A model generated the notes under the pieces. It was not told where the DNA came from. It saw only the letters and a list, made by a program, of their open reading frames with translations, and searched no databases. DNA of 64,000 nt from Hyphomicrobium_A sp963776675 (lineage in GTDB: Bacteria > Pseudomonadota > Alphaproteobacteria > Rhizobiales > Hyphomicrobiaceae), in contig CAVZNR010000006.1 in the NCBI GenBank assembly GCA_963776675.1, forward strand, positions 1-64,000, given 5' to 3'. The position numbers were made by a program, and so were the translations under genes. Positions 36,451 through 45,561 of this stretch are shown here, in pieces (position 1 is the stretch's first letter; each line of letters starts with the position of its first letter).

Positions 36451-38451
36451 CTACGCCGCCATCGCCGGCTCGGAAACGAGCTTCACGATGTCGGCCATGA
36501 TGTCGTTGAGCTGGAAGTCCTTGGGCGTGTAGACGGCCGCCACGCCCATGGCCTTGAGCGTCTTGGCGTCCTCGGGCGGAATGATGCCGCCGACGACGAC
36601 CGGAACGTCCTCCAGGCCCTCACTGCGCATCCGCTCCACGATCTCGCGTACCAGCGGCACGTGGCTGCCCGACAGGATCGACAACCCCACGACGTGCACC
36701 GCCTCGTCGAGCGCGGCCCGCGCGATCTGTGCCGGCGTCAGCCGGATGCCCTCGTACACGACCTCCATGCCGCAGTCGCGCGCGCGCACGGCGATCTGCT
36801 CGGCACCGTTCGAGTGCCCGTCTAGCCCGGGCTTGCCGACGAGGAACTTCAAGCGCCGGCCCAGCTTGCCGGAGGCCGCTTCGACCTGGCGGCGCACCTC
36901 CTCGAGGCCGGCGCCATCGCGCACCACGGCGGATTGCGCAACGCCCGTCGGCGCGCGGTATTCGCCGAAGACCTTGCGCAACGTCGTCCCCCATTCGCCG
37001 GTGGTGACACCGGCACGCGCCGCCACGATCGACGGCTCCATGATGTTGCGCCCTTCCTTGGCGGCGGATTCGAGCTCCGCAAGCGCGGCGTTGACCTGCT
37101 TTGCGTCGCGATCCGCACGCCAGGCCTTGAGCTTCTCGACCTGCTGGGCTTCGAGCGCCGGGTCGACCACCATGATGGCGCCCTCGCCAGCGGTGAGCGG
37201 AGACGGCTCCGTATCGGTCCAGCGGTTGACGCCGACCACGGTAAGGTCGCCGGCCTCGATTGCGGACAGCCGGGTCGTGTTGCTCTCGACCAGGCGCCGC
37301 TTCATGTAGTCGATCGCCTCCACCGCGCCGCCCATGGCGTCGATGGTGGCGAGCTCTGCCTTGGCCTGCTCCTTGAGCTCTGCGACCTTGCGCGCGATCT
37401 CGGTGGAGCCGTCGAAGATGTCGCCGTACTCGAGCAAGTCGGTCTCGTAGGCGAGGATCTGTTGCATTCTGAGCGACCACTGCTGGTCCCACGGTCGCGG
37501 CAGGCCGAGCGCCTCGTTCCAGGCCGGAAGCTGCACGGCGCGCGCACGCGCCTTCTTCGACAGCGTGACCGCCAGCATCTCGAGCAAGATGCGATAGACG
37601 TTGTTCTCGGGCTGCGGCTCGGTCAGGCCAAGGCTGTTCACCTGCACGCCGTAGCGGAACATGCGCTCCTTGGGATTGGTGACGCCATAGCGCTCCAGCG
37701 TGATCTCGTCCCACAGCTCGGCGAACGCGCGCATCTTGCAGATCTCGGTGACGAACCGCATGCCTGCGTTGACGAAGAAAGAGACGCGTCCCACGACCAT
37801 GCCGAACTGGTCGGGCGGCACTTCGCCCGACGCCTTCACCGTGTCGAGCACGGCAATGGCGGTGGCGAGCGCGTAGGCGAGCTCCTGTATCGGCGTCGCG
37901 CCCGCCTCTTGCAGATGGTAGGAGCAAACGTTGGTCGGGTTCCATTTGGGAACCTCGCGGTAGGAGAACACGATCGTGTCCTTGATGAGCCGTAGCGAAG
38001 GCTCCGGCGGGAATACGTAGGTGCCGCGCGACAGGTATTCCTTGATGATGTCGTTCTGGATCGTGCCGGTCAGCTTGGTCCGCGGCGCGCCCTGCTCGTC
38101 GGCGACCGCCACATAGAGCGACAGCAGCCAGGCGGCGGTGGCGTTGATCGTCATCGAGGTGTTCATCTGGTCGAGCGGGATGCCGTCCAGAAGCGCGCGC
38201 ATGTCGCCGATATGCGAGACGGGCACGCCGACCTTGCCGACCTCGCCCTTGGCGAGCTCGTGGTCGCTGTCGTAGCCCGTCTGGGTCGGCAGGTCGAAGG
38301 CGATGGAAAGGCCGGTTTGCCCCTTCGCCAGGTTGCGGCGATAGAGCTCGTTGGACTTGGCGGCAGTCGAGTGGCCGGCATAGGTGCGGAAGATCCAGGG
38401 CCGATCGGGTGCCCGGCGTGGGGCCTCTTGTCCGCTTCTGTCCTCGCGCAT
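36451..38451 (-). CDS. ecm: (2R)-ethylmalonyl-CoA mutase
   Basis: Adenosylcobalamin-dependent rearrangement of (2R)-ethylmalonyl-CoA to (2S)-methylsuccinyl-CoA in the ethylmalonyl-CoA pathway (MeaA of methylotrophs). 666 residues: a substrate-binding barrel (RTYAGHSTAAKSNELYRRNL, LSIAFDLPTQTGYDSD, TGTIQNDIIKEY) and a C-terminal B12 domain with the base-off motif DGHSNG in KPGLDGHSNGAEQ and VVVGGIIPPED. Methylmalonyl-CoA mutase has GQDGHDRG at this site; the HSNG version and single-subunit length favour Ecm/MeaA. The ATG at 38451 has GAGGA 7 bases upstream. ccr and mcd lie 0.7 and 3.9 kb away on the opposite strand. Confidence 0.93.
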   Translation of the reverse strand: MREDRSGQEAPRRAPDRPWIFRTYAGHSTAAKSNELYRRNLAKGQTGLSIAFDLPTQTGYDSDHELAKGEVGKVGVPVSHIGDMRALLDGIPLDQMNTSMTINATAAWLLSLYVAVADEQGAPRTKLTGTIQNDIIKEYLSRGTYVFPPEPSLRLIKDTIVFSYREVPKWNPTNVCSYHLQEAGATPIQELAYALATAIAVLDTVKASGEVPPDQFGMVVGRVSFFVNAGMRFVTEICKMRAFAELWDEITLERYGVTNPKERMFRYGVQVNSLGLTEPQPENNVYRILLEMLAVTLSKKARARAVQLPAWNEALGLPRPWDQQWSLRMQQILAYETDLLEYGDIFDGSTEIARKVAELKEQAKAELATIDAMGGAVEAIDYMKRRLVESNTTRLSAIEAGDLTVVGVNRWTDTEPSPLTAGEGAIMVVDPALEAQQVEKLKAWRADRDAKQVNAALAELESAAKEGRNIMEPSIVAARAGVTTGEWGTTLRKVFGEYRAPTGVAQSAVVRDGAGLEEVRRQVEAASGKLGRRLKFLVGKPGLDGHSNGAEQIAVRARDCGMEVVYEGIRLTPAQIARAALDEAVHVVGLSILSGSHVPLVREIVERMRSEGLEDVPVVVGGIIPPEDAKTLKAMGVAAVYTPKDFQLNDIMADIVKLVSEPAMAA

Positions 38452-38553
38452 GGTCGTCCTCGGCTAAAGTCAGGCGTGGCTGCCCTTAGCGTACCCGGCC
38501 GTGATTGCAATGCAAAATGATCTTTGCCGCAACGGGCGGCGGCGAGCGCCCGG

Positions 38554-38889
38554 TCAGGTGCGCTTGAACTGGTAACGCTGGGCGCGCAAGCCGATGATGA
38601 CGGAGCTGACCCGGGTGCAGACAATCAGCACGAGCAGGGCTGCTATGATTCCGAGCGTGCAGGCCACGACAATGTTGGTTTCCTGGTCCGGTGTGGGCGA
38701 GAATGCAAACTCTTCGAACAGGAAGTTGGCCACCAGCGCCCCGAAGATGAAGCCGGGGACGAAAACCAGGGCGAGCATCGTCTTGGACAGCACATGCAGG
38801 GTGAGCACGCCCGCCCAGGCAGAGAGGAGCGCCACCACCACGATCGTGTAGGCGTCGACCTCAAAAGTCTGATTAAGGAAATCCTGCAT
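38554..38889 (-). CDS. Small three-TM membrane protein, unknown function
   Basis: A 111-residue protein from the ATG at 38889 (the frame upstream is open but not protein-like). Three hydrophobic segments: about 13-32 (AYTIVVVALLSAWAGVLTLH), 36-56 (KTMLALVFVPGFIFGALVAN) and 73-93 (NIVVACTLGIIAALLVLIVC), with a basic C-terminus (GLRAQRYQFKRT). It is divergent from ccr with a 241-base gap and upstream of ecm on the same strand. No family recognised. Confidence 0.6.
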   Translation of the reverse strand: MQDFLNQTFEVDAYTIVVVALLSAWAGVLTLHVLSKTMLALVFVPGFIFGALVANFLFEEFAFSPTPDQETNIVVACTLGIIAALLVLIVCTRVSSVIIGLRAQRYQFKRT

Positions 38890-39130
38890 CCGGGGCGCTT
38901 CTGTGTGACCACTGCCAATCGGGCCGGAAACCGCGGATTTGGGCCCACTCGGGGCATATCTGGCAGCCACAACCTTAAAGTTAGGTTGAGACGAACCCCC
39001 TAGCGGCACCGCTGCCTCTTCATTGCAGCGCGAAAACGTGCTTGAAACGGCAGGAAAACCATGCGGCCATGTTGCCGCACCGCAAAAAACAAGCCTGCCG
39101 GGGGGCGGGTGCCGAGCACGGGAGCCAACA

Positions 39131-40453
39131 ATGTCGAGCCAAAGCGCCGCATCACAAACGGATACCACTATGGGCGCGCTATCGCTCGCAGCCGAGAAAA
39201 AGGACCTGTACGAGATCGGCGAGATCCCGCCGCTCGGACACGTGCCCAAGAACATGTACGCCTGGGCCATCCGCAAGGAGCGCCACGGCGAGCCCGACAC
39301 GGCGATGCAGATCGAGGTGCTCCCCACCTGGGAGCTCGACAGCCACGACGTGCTCGTCCTGGTGATGGCGGCGGGCGTCAACTACAACGGCGTGTGGGCC
39401 TCGCTGGGCAAGCCGATATCCCCGCTCGACGGCCATAAGAATCCCTACCACATCGCCGGATCCGACGCCTCGGGCATCGTCTGGGCCGTGGGCTCGAAGG
39501 TGAAGCGGTGGAAGGTCGGCGACGAGGTCGTCATCCACTGCAACCAGGACGACGGCGACGACGAGGAGTGCAACGGCGGCGACCCGATGTTCTCGCCTAG
39601 CCAGCGCATTTGGGGCTACGAGACCCCCGACGGCTCGTTCGCCCAGTTCTGCCGCGTGCAGGACCGTCAGCTCTTGGAACGTCCGCGCCATCTGACCTGG
39701 GAGGAGAGCGCCTGCTACACGCTTACGCTCGCCACCGCCTATCGCATGCTGTTCGGCCATCGTCCGCACGTGCTGCGCCCGGGCCACAACGTGCTCGTCT
39801 GGGGTGCCTCTGGAGGCCTCGGCTCGTTCGCTGTCCAGCTGTGCGCCACCTCCGGTGCAAATGCCATCGGTGTCGTCTCCGAGGAGGATAAGCGCGACTT
39901 CGTCATGCAGCTGGGCGCGCGCGGTGTGATCAACCGTAAAAACTTCGATTGCTGGGGCGAGCTGCCGAAGGTTGGCACGCCCGAGTACGACGCCTGGTTC
40001 AAGGCTGCACGCAAGTTTGGCGCGGCGATCTGGGAAGTGACAGGCAAGGGCAATAACGTCGACAGCGTGTTCGAGCATCCCGGCCAGTCGACCTTCCCCG
40101 TCTCCGTGTTTGTCGTGAAGCGCGGCGGCATGGTCGTCATCTGCGCCGGTACGACGGGCTATAACCTCACCATGGACGCCCGCTATCTGTGGATGCATCA
40201 GAAGCGCGTGCAGGGCTCGCACTTCGCCAACCTGTTGCAGGCGAGCCAGGCCAACAAGCTCGTCGTCGAGCGGCGCATCGACCCGTGCATGTCGGAGGTC
40301 TTCCCCTGGGATCAGATTCCCAAGGCGCACATGCGCATGTACCGCAACGAGCATAAGCCGGGCAACATGGCCGTGCTCGTCTCGGCGCCCACGACCGGCC
40401 TCAAGACGGTCGAGGACGTCATCGAGGCCAGCCAGCAGATGCACAAGCGCTGA
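39131..40453 (+). CDS. ccr: Crotonyl-CoA carboxylase/reductase
   Basis: NADPH-dependent reductive carboxylation of crotonyl-CoA to (2S)-ethylmalonyl-CoA, the key step of the ethylmalonyl-CoA pathway. The ATG at 39131 has GGGAG 7 bases upstream and gives 440 residues, as usual. MDR-type fold: N-terminal catalytic part (MAAGVNYNGVWASLGKP, YHIAGSDASGIVWAVG), nucleotide-binding VWGASGGLGSFAVQL, and the C-terminal FVVKRGGMVVICAGTTGYN and MHQKRVQGSHFANL. The insert with DDGDDEECNGGDPMFSPSQR and the IWGYETPDGSFAQFC segment are typical of Ccr and absent from ordinary quinone oxidoreductases. Confidence 0.96.
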   Translation: MSSQSAASQTDTTMGALSLAAEKKDLYEIGEIPPLGHVPKNMYAWAIRKERHGEPDTAMQIEVLPTWELDSHDVLVLVMAAGVNYNGVWASLGKPISPLDGHKNPYHIAGSDASGIVWAVGSKVKRWKVGDEVVIHCNQDDGDDEECNGGDPMFSPSQRIWGYETPDGSFAQFCRVQDRQLLERPRHLTWEESACYTLTLATAYRMLFGHRPHVLRPGHNVLVWGASGGLGSFAVQLCATSGANAIGVVSEEDKRDFVMQLGARGVINRKNFDCWGELPKVGTPEYDAWFKAARKFGAAIWEVTGKGNNVDSVFEHPGQSTFPVSVFVVKRGGMVVICAGTTGYNLTMDARYLWMHQKRVQGSHFANLLQASQANKLVVERRIDPCMSEVFPWDQIPKAHMRMYRNEHKPGNMAVLVSAPTTGLKTVEDVIEASQQMHKR

Positions 40454-40460
40454 ACGTCGG

Positions 40461-40487
40461 CTGCGGCCGTCACGCGGCAGGCCGCAG
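40461..40487. terminator. Hairpin between convergent ccr and yihY-type genes
   Basis: CTGCGGCC (40461-40468) and GGCCGCAG (40480-40487) form a perfect 8-pair stem with an 11-base loop in the 45-base gap between the two convergent genes. No T-run on either strand; a bidirectional transcript-end hairpin is likely. Confidence 0.45.
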
Positions 40488-40498
40488 GCAAGCGGCTG

Positions 40499-41377
40499 CT
40501 AGTACCTGCGCGCGCCCGCTCCGTTGGCGTGGTTTTCGATCACGGCAGCGGCGCCGAGGCGCTTGAGCTCGAAGATGCCGCGGTTGAGCTCGGCACCGAG
40601 GATCACGATGACCGCCGTCATCTGGAAGAAGATCAGCGCGATCATGAGCTGAGACAGACCCGCGTAGAAGCGCGTGTAGTCGGAGAAGTTGAGGTAGTAC
40701 GAATAGAGGCTGGCGAGCGCGAGCCAGAGCACCATCGAGAGCAGCACGCCGGGCCACACGTCCTTGATGCGGCGCTTGCCGGCTGCGAGCCAAAGGTGGA
40801 AGGCGACGAGCTGCGCGCCGATGATGGTGACGGCCAACGCATAGCGAAGCGTGGTTCCGAGCCAGGTGCTCCTCAGAATGATCTGCGTGATCGAAGGATC
40901 GAACCGCGCCGCGATGGCGGGACCGACGACGACGGCCCAGGTCAGCACCAGCAATGACACCGCGCTCACGAACACGAACACCATGCTGCGGAACAGGCAG
41001 AAAAAATACCTCCGCTTCTCGACGACGCGGTAGGCGCCGTTGAGGGCGGCGCGCAAGGTCTCGATCGCATTGGTCGCGAAGAACAGGGCCGCGCCCGCGC
41101 TCAAGGTCAGAAGATCGATGCGGGTCGAGCCCATGATCGCTTCGACCTGCGGGGCGATGCCGGCGGCGACGCCGGGCGGCAGGGTTTGAAACAGCTGATC
41201 GACAGCCTGTCGGGCGAGATCGCGTCCACCGAAGAAGATGCCGGAGAGCGCGCCCAAGAAGATGCAGAACGGGAACAGTGACACCACGAACGAGAACGCC
41301 ACTGCGCCGGCCATGGTAAATCCGCTGTGCTCGTAAAGGCGGTAGATGGCCTCAAGCACGGCGCGGTAACGCTGCAT
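40499..41377 (-). CDS. YihY/BrkB-type inner-membrane protein
   Basis: A 292-residue polytopic membrane protein of the YihY/virulence factor BrkB family (the old annotation 'ribonuclease BN' is wrong for this family). About six TM segments: MAGAVAFSFVVSLFPFCIFL, LTLSAGAALFFATNAIETLR, FRSMVFVFVSAVSLLVLTWA, LRYALAVTIIGAQLVAFHLW, VWPGVLLSMVLWLALASLYS and LMIALIFFQMTAVIVILGAE, with the ALNGAYRV and SDYTRFYAGLSQL motifs common to the family. Function unknown. It converges on ccr and is divergent from the proline-rich gene at 41572. Confidence 0.88.
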   Translation of the reverse strand: MQRYRAVLEAIYRLYEHSGFTMAGAVAFSFVVSLFPFCIFLGALSGIFFGGRDLARQAVDQLFQTLPPGVAAGIAPQVEAIMGSTRIDLLTLSAGAALFFATNAIETLRAALNGAYRVVEKRRYFFCLFRSMVFVFVSAVSLLVLTWAVVVGPAIAARFDPSITQIILRSTWLGTTLRYALAVTIIGAQLVAFHLWLAAGKRRIKDVWPGVLLSMVLWLALASLYSYYLNFSDYTRFYAGLSQLMIALIFFQMTAVIVILGAELNRGIFELKRLGAAAVIENHANGAGARRY

Positions 41378-41571
41378 CCTTAGTGTCTCCTTACCCGTTA
41401 CCCGGCCCGCGGGGCGGAAGCTAGCCGCGGGTCCGCGACAGGTCTATGTCGGATTTGGCGGGCCAAACGCCGCAAGACGGGCCTGGCCGATGCCGGTCGC
41501 GGCGCCGTGGACGTCTGCCCGGACCTTACTTAGACTAGGCTCTTCCTAAAGGGGGCGCCCTGCCAATCCAA

Positions 41572-42144
41572 GTGCGAGCTGGTGACGTGGCAAAAAGTGC
41601 AAAGAGCAAGGGGTCTCGGAAGGGGCGCAAGCGCCGGGGAGATGCCTACGAGCCGGTCCGGAGCGCGCGCTTGAAAGGCGCTGCTGCGGCCCCTCCGCCC
41701 GAGGTGCCGCCGCCGCCCGCCCCTGCTCCGACGCCGGCCGACGACCCACACTTGGGCGAGGGGGTCGACGAAGGCCTTCGTATCTTGGCGGCGCTCGAGG
41801 CGATGGAGAGCCTGGAGCCCGATTTCTGCGACGATCCGGGGGGCGAAGCTTCCGTCACCATAATCGAGTGCGCAGAACCGTTGGCGCCGTTCGCCCTGTT
41901 CGATGAGCACGTTGAGGATGTCCGGCCCCCGCCGCGCCCCATCGACCGCGATGCCCCGCGCGAGGTCCCGCCAACCGGTGTTGCGCGCTACGCCGCCAGT
42001 TACGGGCCAACCGAGGAGGCCGAGGTCGAGATTTTCGAAGGACCCGCCTTTCCCCCCGCGCTTCCCAGCTCTGGTCCCGTCCGCAAGGCGAGGCGGGTCA
42101 CCCGCCGGTTCTTCAAGGCGCTGACCGGCGACGACGACGGCTGA
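41572..42144 (+). CDS. Hypothetical Pro/Glu-rich protein
   Basis: A 190-residue, largely disordered product: a basic N-terminus (KSAKSKGSRKGRKRRG), a proline run (PPPEVPPPPAPAPTPAD), acidic middle (DEGLRILAALEAMESLEPDF) and a basic C-terminal motif (RKARRVTRRFFKALTGDDD). No signal or TM. The start may be the GTG at 41572 or the GTG at 41587. No family recognised. Frame length in this G+C-rich DNA is only modest evidence, but the ordered charge pattern and the clean gap before mcd favour a gene. Confidence 0.5.
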   Translation: MRAGDVAKSAKSKGSRKGRKRRGDAYEPVRSARLKGAAAAPPPEVPPPPAPAPTPADDPHLGEGVDEGLRILAALEAMESLEPDFCDDPGGEASVTIIECAEPLAPFALFDEHVEDVRPPPRPIDRDAPREVPPTGVARYAASYGPTEEAEVEIFEGPAFPPALPSSGPVRKARRVTRRFFKALTGDDDG

Positions 42145-42301
42145 CGCGCGTTTTTAAGGTGCCTTCGGCCCCGCGGCGGCGGCGCAGATTGCCTTGACGG
42201 CGGTGTAGGTTATCGTGCATCGCCATCGAAATGATGGAAACGCGCTGCGCGCGGACGACGGTTTCTATCGAAGACGATCTTTCGAAGACAAGGAGAGCAC
42301 G

Positions 42302-43981
42302 ATGTCGACTGCGGCGCTGAAGGCTGAGCAGGACGTTCTTTCAGCCGGCCCCGACGCCTTGTTGCAGCAGGCTGAAAGCGCCGTTGCCTCCGCCGATCGC
42401 GTGCTGCAGGCGGCGAAGACGGGCGTGCGCGCGAAGGTGGAGGAGGCGGGCGGCATCGATGCGGTCCAGCATGCCGGGCACGGGCTCGCCTGGCTCGCCA
42501 CCACGGTCGAGGGTCTGCGCCAGATGCACGTCTGGGGCAGCCGGCTCGCGGGCGAAGGCCGCTTCGGCGAGTTCGAGCAGCTGATCCTCGTCGCTGCTTT
42601 TGCGGAATACCTGGCGCAGATCGCCGGCGGCATTCCCATGAGCCAGGTCGAGATCATCCGCCCCGAGGCCCTGGGCGTCGCAAAGGCCGACGTGCGCCGC
42701 TTCGAGGACGAGGTGGCCGACATGATCGCCGCCGGCAGCACGCAAACTGTCAAGTCGCGCCTTGCCGACCTGATCGCCGCGCAGCCCGACGCCACCACCT
42801 TCGGCGATACCGGACTGGACGAGACGCATGCGGCGATCCACGAGCAGATGCGCAAGTTCTCGGAAGCCGAGGTGGTGCCGCACGCGCACGAGTGGCACCT
42901 GAAGAACGATTACATCCCGCTCGACATCGTCGCCAAGGTGGCCGAGCTCGGCGTGTTCGGCCTGACGATGCCGGAGGAGTACGGTGGTCTCGCGCTCGGC
43001 AAGGAAAGCATGTGCATCGTCTCGGAGGAGTTGTCGCGCGGCTATATCGGCGTCGGCTCGCTCGGCACGCGTTCCGAGATCGCCGGGGAATTGATCCTCA
43101 ACAACGGCACGGATGAGCAGAAGCAGAAGTATCTGCCGGGCATCGCCTCGGGCGAGATCCTGCCCACCGCGGTGTTCACCGAGCCCAACACCGGCTCCGA
43201 CCTCGCCTCGCTCAAGACGCGCGCGGTGAAGGAAGGCGGCACCTACAAGGTCACCGGCCAGAAGACGTGGATCACGCACCCCGTGCGCGCCGACCTAATG
43301 ACGCTTCTGGTGCGCACCAACCCCGACGAGAAGGGCTACAAGGGCCTTTCCATGCTGCTCGCCGAGAAGCCGCGCGGGACCGACGAGAACCCGTTCCCGG
43401 CCGAGGGCATGACCGGCGGCGAGATCGAGGTCTTGGGCTACCGCGGCATGAAGGAGTACGACATCTCCTTCGACGGTTTCGAGGTGCCCGCTGAAAACCT
43501 TCTGGGCGGCACCGAGGGCCAGGGCTTCAAGCAGCTCATGAACACCTTCGAGGCCGCGCGCATCCAGACGGCGGCCCGCGCCGTCGGCGTCGCTCAGTGC
43601 GCCATGGACCTCGCCTTGAAGTACGCGCTCGACCGCAACCAGTTCGGCAAGCCGATCTATGCGTTTCCGCGCGTCTACAACAAGGTCGTGATGATGGCGG
43701 TTGAGACCATGATCGCGCGCCAGCTCACCTACTTCGCCGCGCGCGAGAAGGACGAGGGGCGCCGCTGCGATCTGGAAGCCGGCATGGCCAAGCTTCTGGG
43801 CGCGCGCGTTGCCTGGGCCAACGCCGACAACGCGCTGCAGATCCACGGGGGCAACGGCTTCGCGCTCGAGTATCCGATCAGCCGCGTTCTGTGCGACTCG
43901 CGCATCCTCAACATTTTCGAGGGCGCCGCCGAGATCCAGGCTCAGGTCATTACCCGGCGGCTGTTGGAAGGCGCGAACTGA
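42302..43981 (+). CDS. mcd: (2S)-methylsuccinyl-CoA dehydrogenase
   Basis: FAD-dependent oxidation of (2S)-methylsuccinyl-CoA to mesaconyl-CoA in the ethylmalonyl-CoA pathway. The ATG at 42302 follows AAGGAGAG and gives 559 residues, about 170 longer than an ordinary acyl-CoA dehydrogenase; the extra N-terminal helical domain (MSTAALKAEQDVLSAGPDAL onward) is typical of Mcd. The core shows MPEEYGGLALGKESMCIVSE, AVFTEPNTGSDLASLKTRA, KTWITH, and near the C-terminus QIHGGNGFALEYPISRV and NIFEGAAEIQ with the probable catalytic glutamate. A general acyl-CoA dehydrogenase is the alternative, less likely beside ccr and ecm. Confidence 0.92.
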   Translation: MSTAALKAEQDVLSAGPDALLQQAESAVASADRVLQAAKTGVRAKVEEAGGIDAVQHAGHGLAWLATTVEGLRQMHVWGSRLAGEGRFGEFEQLILVAAFAEYLAQIAGGIPMSQVEIIRPEALGVAKADVRRFEDEVADMIAAGSTQTVKSRLADLIAAQPDATTFGDTGLDETHAAIHEQMRKFSEAEVVPHAHEWHLKNDYIPLDIVAKVAELGVFGLTMPEEYGGLALGKESMCIVSEELSRGYIGVGSLGTRSEIAGELILNNGTDEQKQKYLPGIASGEILPTAVFTEPNTGSDLASLKTRAVKEGGTYKVTGQKTWITHPVRADLMTLLVRTNPDEKGYKGLSMLLAEKPRGTDENPFPAEGMTGGEIEVLGYRGMKEYDISFDGFEVPAENLLGGTEGQGFKQLMNTFEAARIQTAARAVGVAQCAMDLALKYALDRNQFGKPIYAFPRVYNKVVMMAVETMIARQLTYFAAREKDEGRRCDLEAGMAKLLGARVAWANADNALQIHGGNGFALEYPISRVLCDSRILNIFEGAAEIQAQVITRRLLEGAN

Positions 43982-44169
43982 TCGGCACCGTCGCAACCTG
44001 GATTCAGGATGCGGTCCCGCGCAACCCGACCGAGCGGCGGTGCGGAATGGGCCGATTGTGTTAACGCTCCATTGCGCCATTCGGCAAAAGCCGATGGGCT
44101 CGGGCAAGCCAATCGCAAGTGGAGGCTTGTTAGGATCGCGCTCCAGTCAATCGACGGCTTGGGGGCGGC

Positions 44170-44484
44170 ATGCGGGCCACATCCACGGTTTGGCGCACTC
44201 TTCCCACGCGGCGCGTTTTCGAGCGGCGCAGCACGTGGTCTCCGGCCGTCGTGCATTTCGATGGCCATGCGCAAAACGTCATCATTCGCGACATGTCACG
44301 CGGCGGCATGAAGCTCGAGTTTGCCTACGGACTGATGCCCGGCGACAAGATCGGAATCGAGCTTGCGTCCGCGCGCATGCTCGAAGGCACCGTCATATGG
44401 TCGGTTGCCGCCTTTTGCGGTGTCGAGTTCCCAAGCATGCTGGAAGAGGACGATCCCGCCATCGCCTCCTGCAAGAGACACTAG
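44170..44484 (+). CDS. PilZ-domain protein
   Basis: A 104-residue single-domain protein starting at the ATG at 44170. It has the two c-di-GMP motifs of PilZ domains: an RxxxR at the N-terminus (RVFER in TRRVFERRSTW) and DxSxxG in IIRDMSRGGMKLEF, followed by the beta strands GDKIGIELASARMLEGTVIW and CGVEFPSM. Such proteins bind cyclic di-GMP and act by protein contact; no target is visible. Its 5' side is a 188-base gap after mcd. A degraded EAL phosphodiesterase lies about 11 kb downstream. Confidence 0.8.
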   Translation: MRATSTVWRTLPTRRVFERRSTWSPAVVHFDGHAQNVIIRDMSRGGMKLEFAYGLMPGDKIGIELASARMLEGTVIWSVAAFCGVEFPSMLEEDDPAIASCKRH

Positions 44485-44598
44485 GGGCGCAGGCGGGCTT
44501 ATCGCCGGCGAGGGCGATCCGGCACTTTGCAGTCTGGGCGTTGCCCAGTGAGGTCACCCCTTGCGCGGCGCGCCGGCCGGTGCCATCACGCTGGGGTC

Positions 44599-45561
44599 AT
44601 GACCGAGCCTATGCCCCGCGTCGTTTCCCTCATCGCCAGCGCCACCGAGATCGTGCACGCGCTCGGTGCTGGCGGCGATCAGATCGCGCGCTCGCACGAA
44701 TGCGACTGGCCGCAAGCCGTCCTCGATCTTCCCGCGCTGACCCGGCCGAAGTTCAAGGTCGAGGGCTCGAGCCGCGCCATCGACAAGGCGGTGAAGGATC
44801 TCGTCGAGCAGGGCCTCGCCGTCTACGAGGTCGACGCCGACGATCTGCAGAAGCTGGATCCCGACGTCATCCTGACCCAGGACCAGTGCGAGGTGTGCGC
44901 GGTGTCGCTCGCCGACGTGGAGCGCGCGGTGTGCAGCTGGATCGGCAGCGCGCCGCAGATCGTCTCGCTCCGGCCCCACACCATGGCCGACGTCTATTCC
45001 GACATCTGCCGCGTCGCGGCAGCGCTTAAGCGGCCGGAGGAGGGCGAGCGGCTTGTTGCACGCATGCAGGCGCGCTTCGCCGCCATAACGGCCGCCGTCG
45101 CCGGCCGGCCCAAGCCGCGGCTCGCTTTTGTCGAGTGGGTCGATCCGCCCATGTCGGGCGGGCACTGGATGCCGGAGCTGATCGACGCAGCCGGCGGCAC
45201 CAACCTTTTCGGCGAGACCGGCGCCAACTCTCCCTGGATCACGTGGGACCAGGTCGCCGTCGCCGACGCGGACGTGATCCTGGTCGCGCCGTGCGGCTAC
45301 GACATCCCCGTCACCGTGCGCGAGATGGGCGTGCTCGCCGGCAACGCGACCTGGAACGGCTTGCGCGCCGTGCGCGAGGGCAAGGTGTTCGTCGCCGACG
45401 GCAACGCCTACTTCAATCGTCCCGGCCCGCGCCTCGTCGAGAGCGCGGAAATCCTCGCCGAAATGCTGCACCCCGACGTCTGCGATTTCGCCCACCGCGG
45501 CAAGACCTTCGTGCCCTTCGCGCAAGACCAGACCAGGCACCAGGCCGGGGCTGCCGTTTGA
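44599..45561 (+). CDS. Cobalamin-binding protein (BtuF-like, no signal peptide)
   Basis: A 320-residue periplasmic-binding-protein fold of the BtuF/FecB type. It begins VSLIASATEIVHALGAGGDQ, has the two-lobe layout joined by a long helix (MADVYSDICRVAAALKRPEE), FVEWVDPPMSGGHWMPELID, and ends in a domain with DVILVAPCGYDI. No signal peptide or lipobox precedes the fold from the ATG at 44599, so the protein may be cytoplasmic, or exported with an unseen partner. Motif TQDQCEVCAVS is notable. Placed near the B12 enzyme Ecm, it may serve cobalamin handling; no BtuC/BtuD genes are in the window. Translationally coupled to the next gene. Confidence 0.78.
   Translation: MTEPMPRVVSLIASATEIVHALGAGGDQIARSHECDWPQAVLDLPALTRPKFKVEGSSRAIDKAVKDLVEQGLAVYEVDADDLQKLDPDVILTQDQCEVCAVSLADVERAVCSWIGSAPQIVSLRPHTMADVYSDICRVAAALKRPEEGERLVARMQARFAAITAAVAGRPKPRLAFVEWVDPPMSGGHWMPELIDAAGGTNLFGETGANSPWITWDQVAVADADVILVAPCGYDIPVTVREMGVLAGNATWNGLRAVREGKVFVADGNAYFNRPGPRLVESAEILAEMLHPDVCDFAHRGKTFVPFAQDQTRHQAGAAV

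Noticed and set aside
44485..44598. Cobalamin riboswitch before the cobalamin-binding gene
   Set aside because: The 114-base gap is too short and has no B12-box-like sequence.
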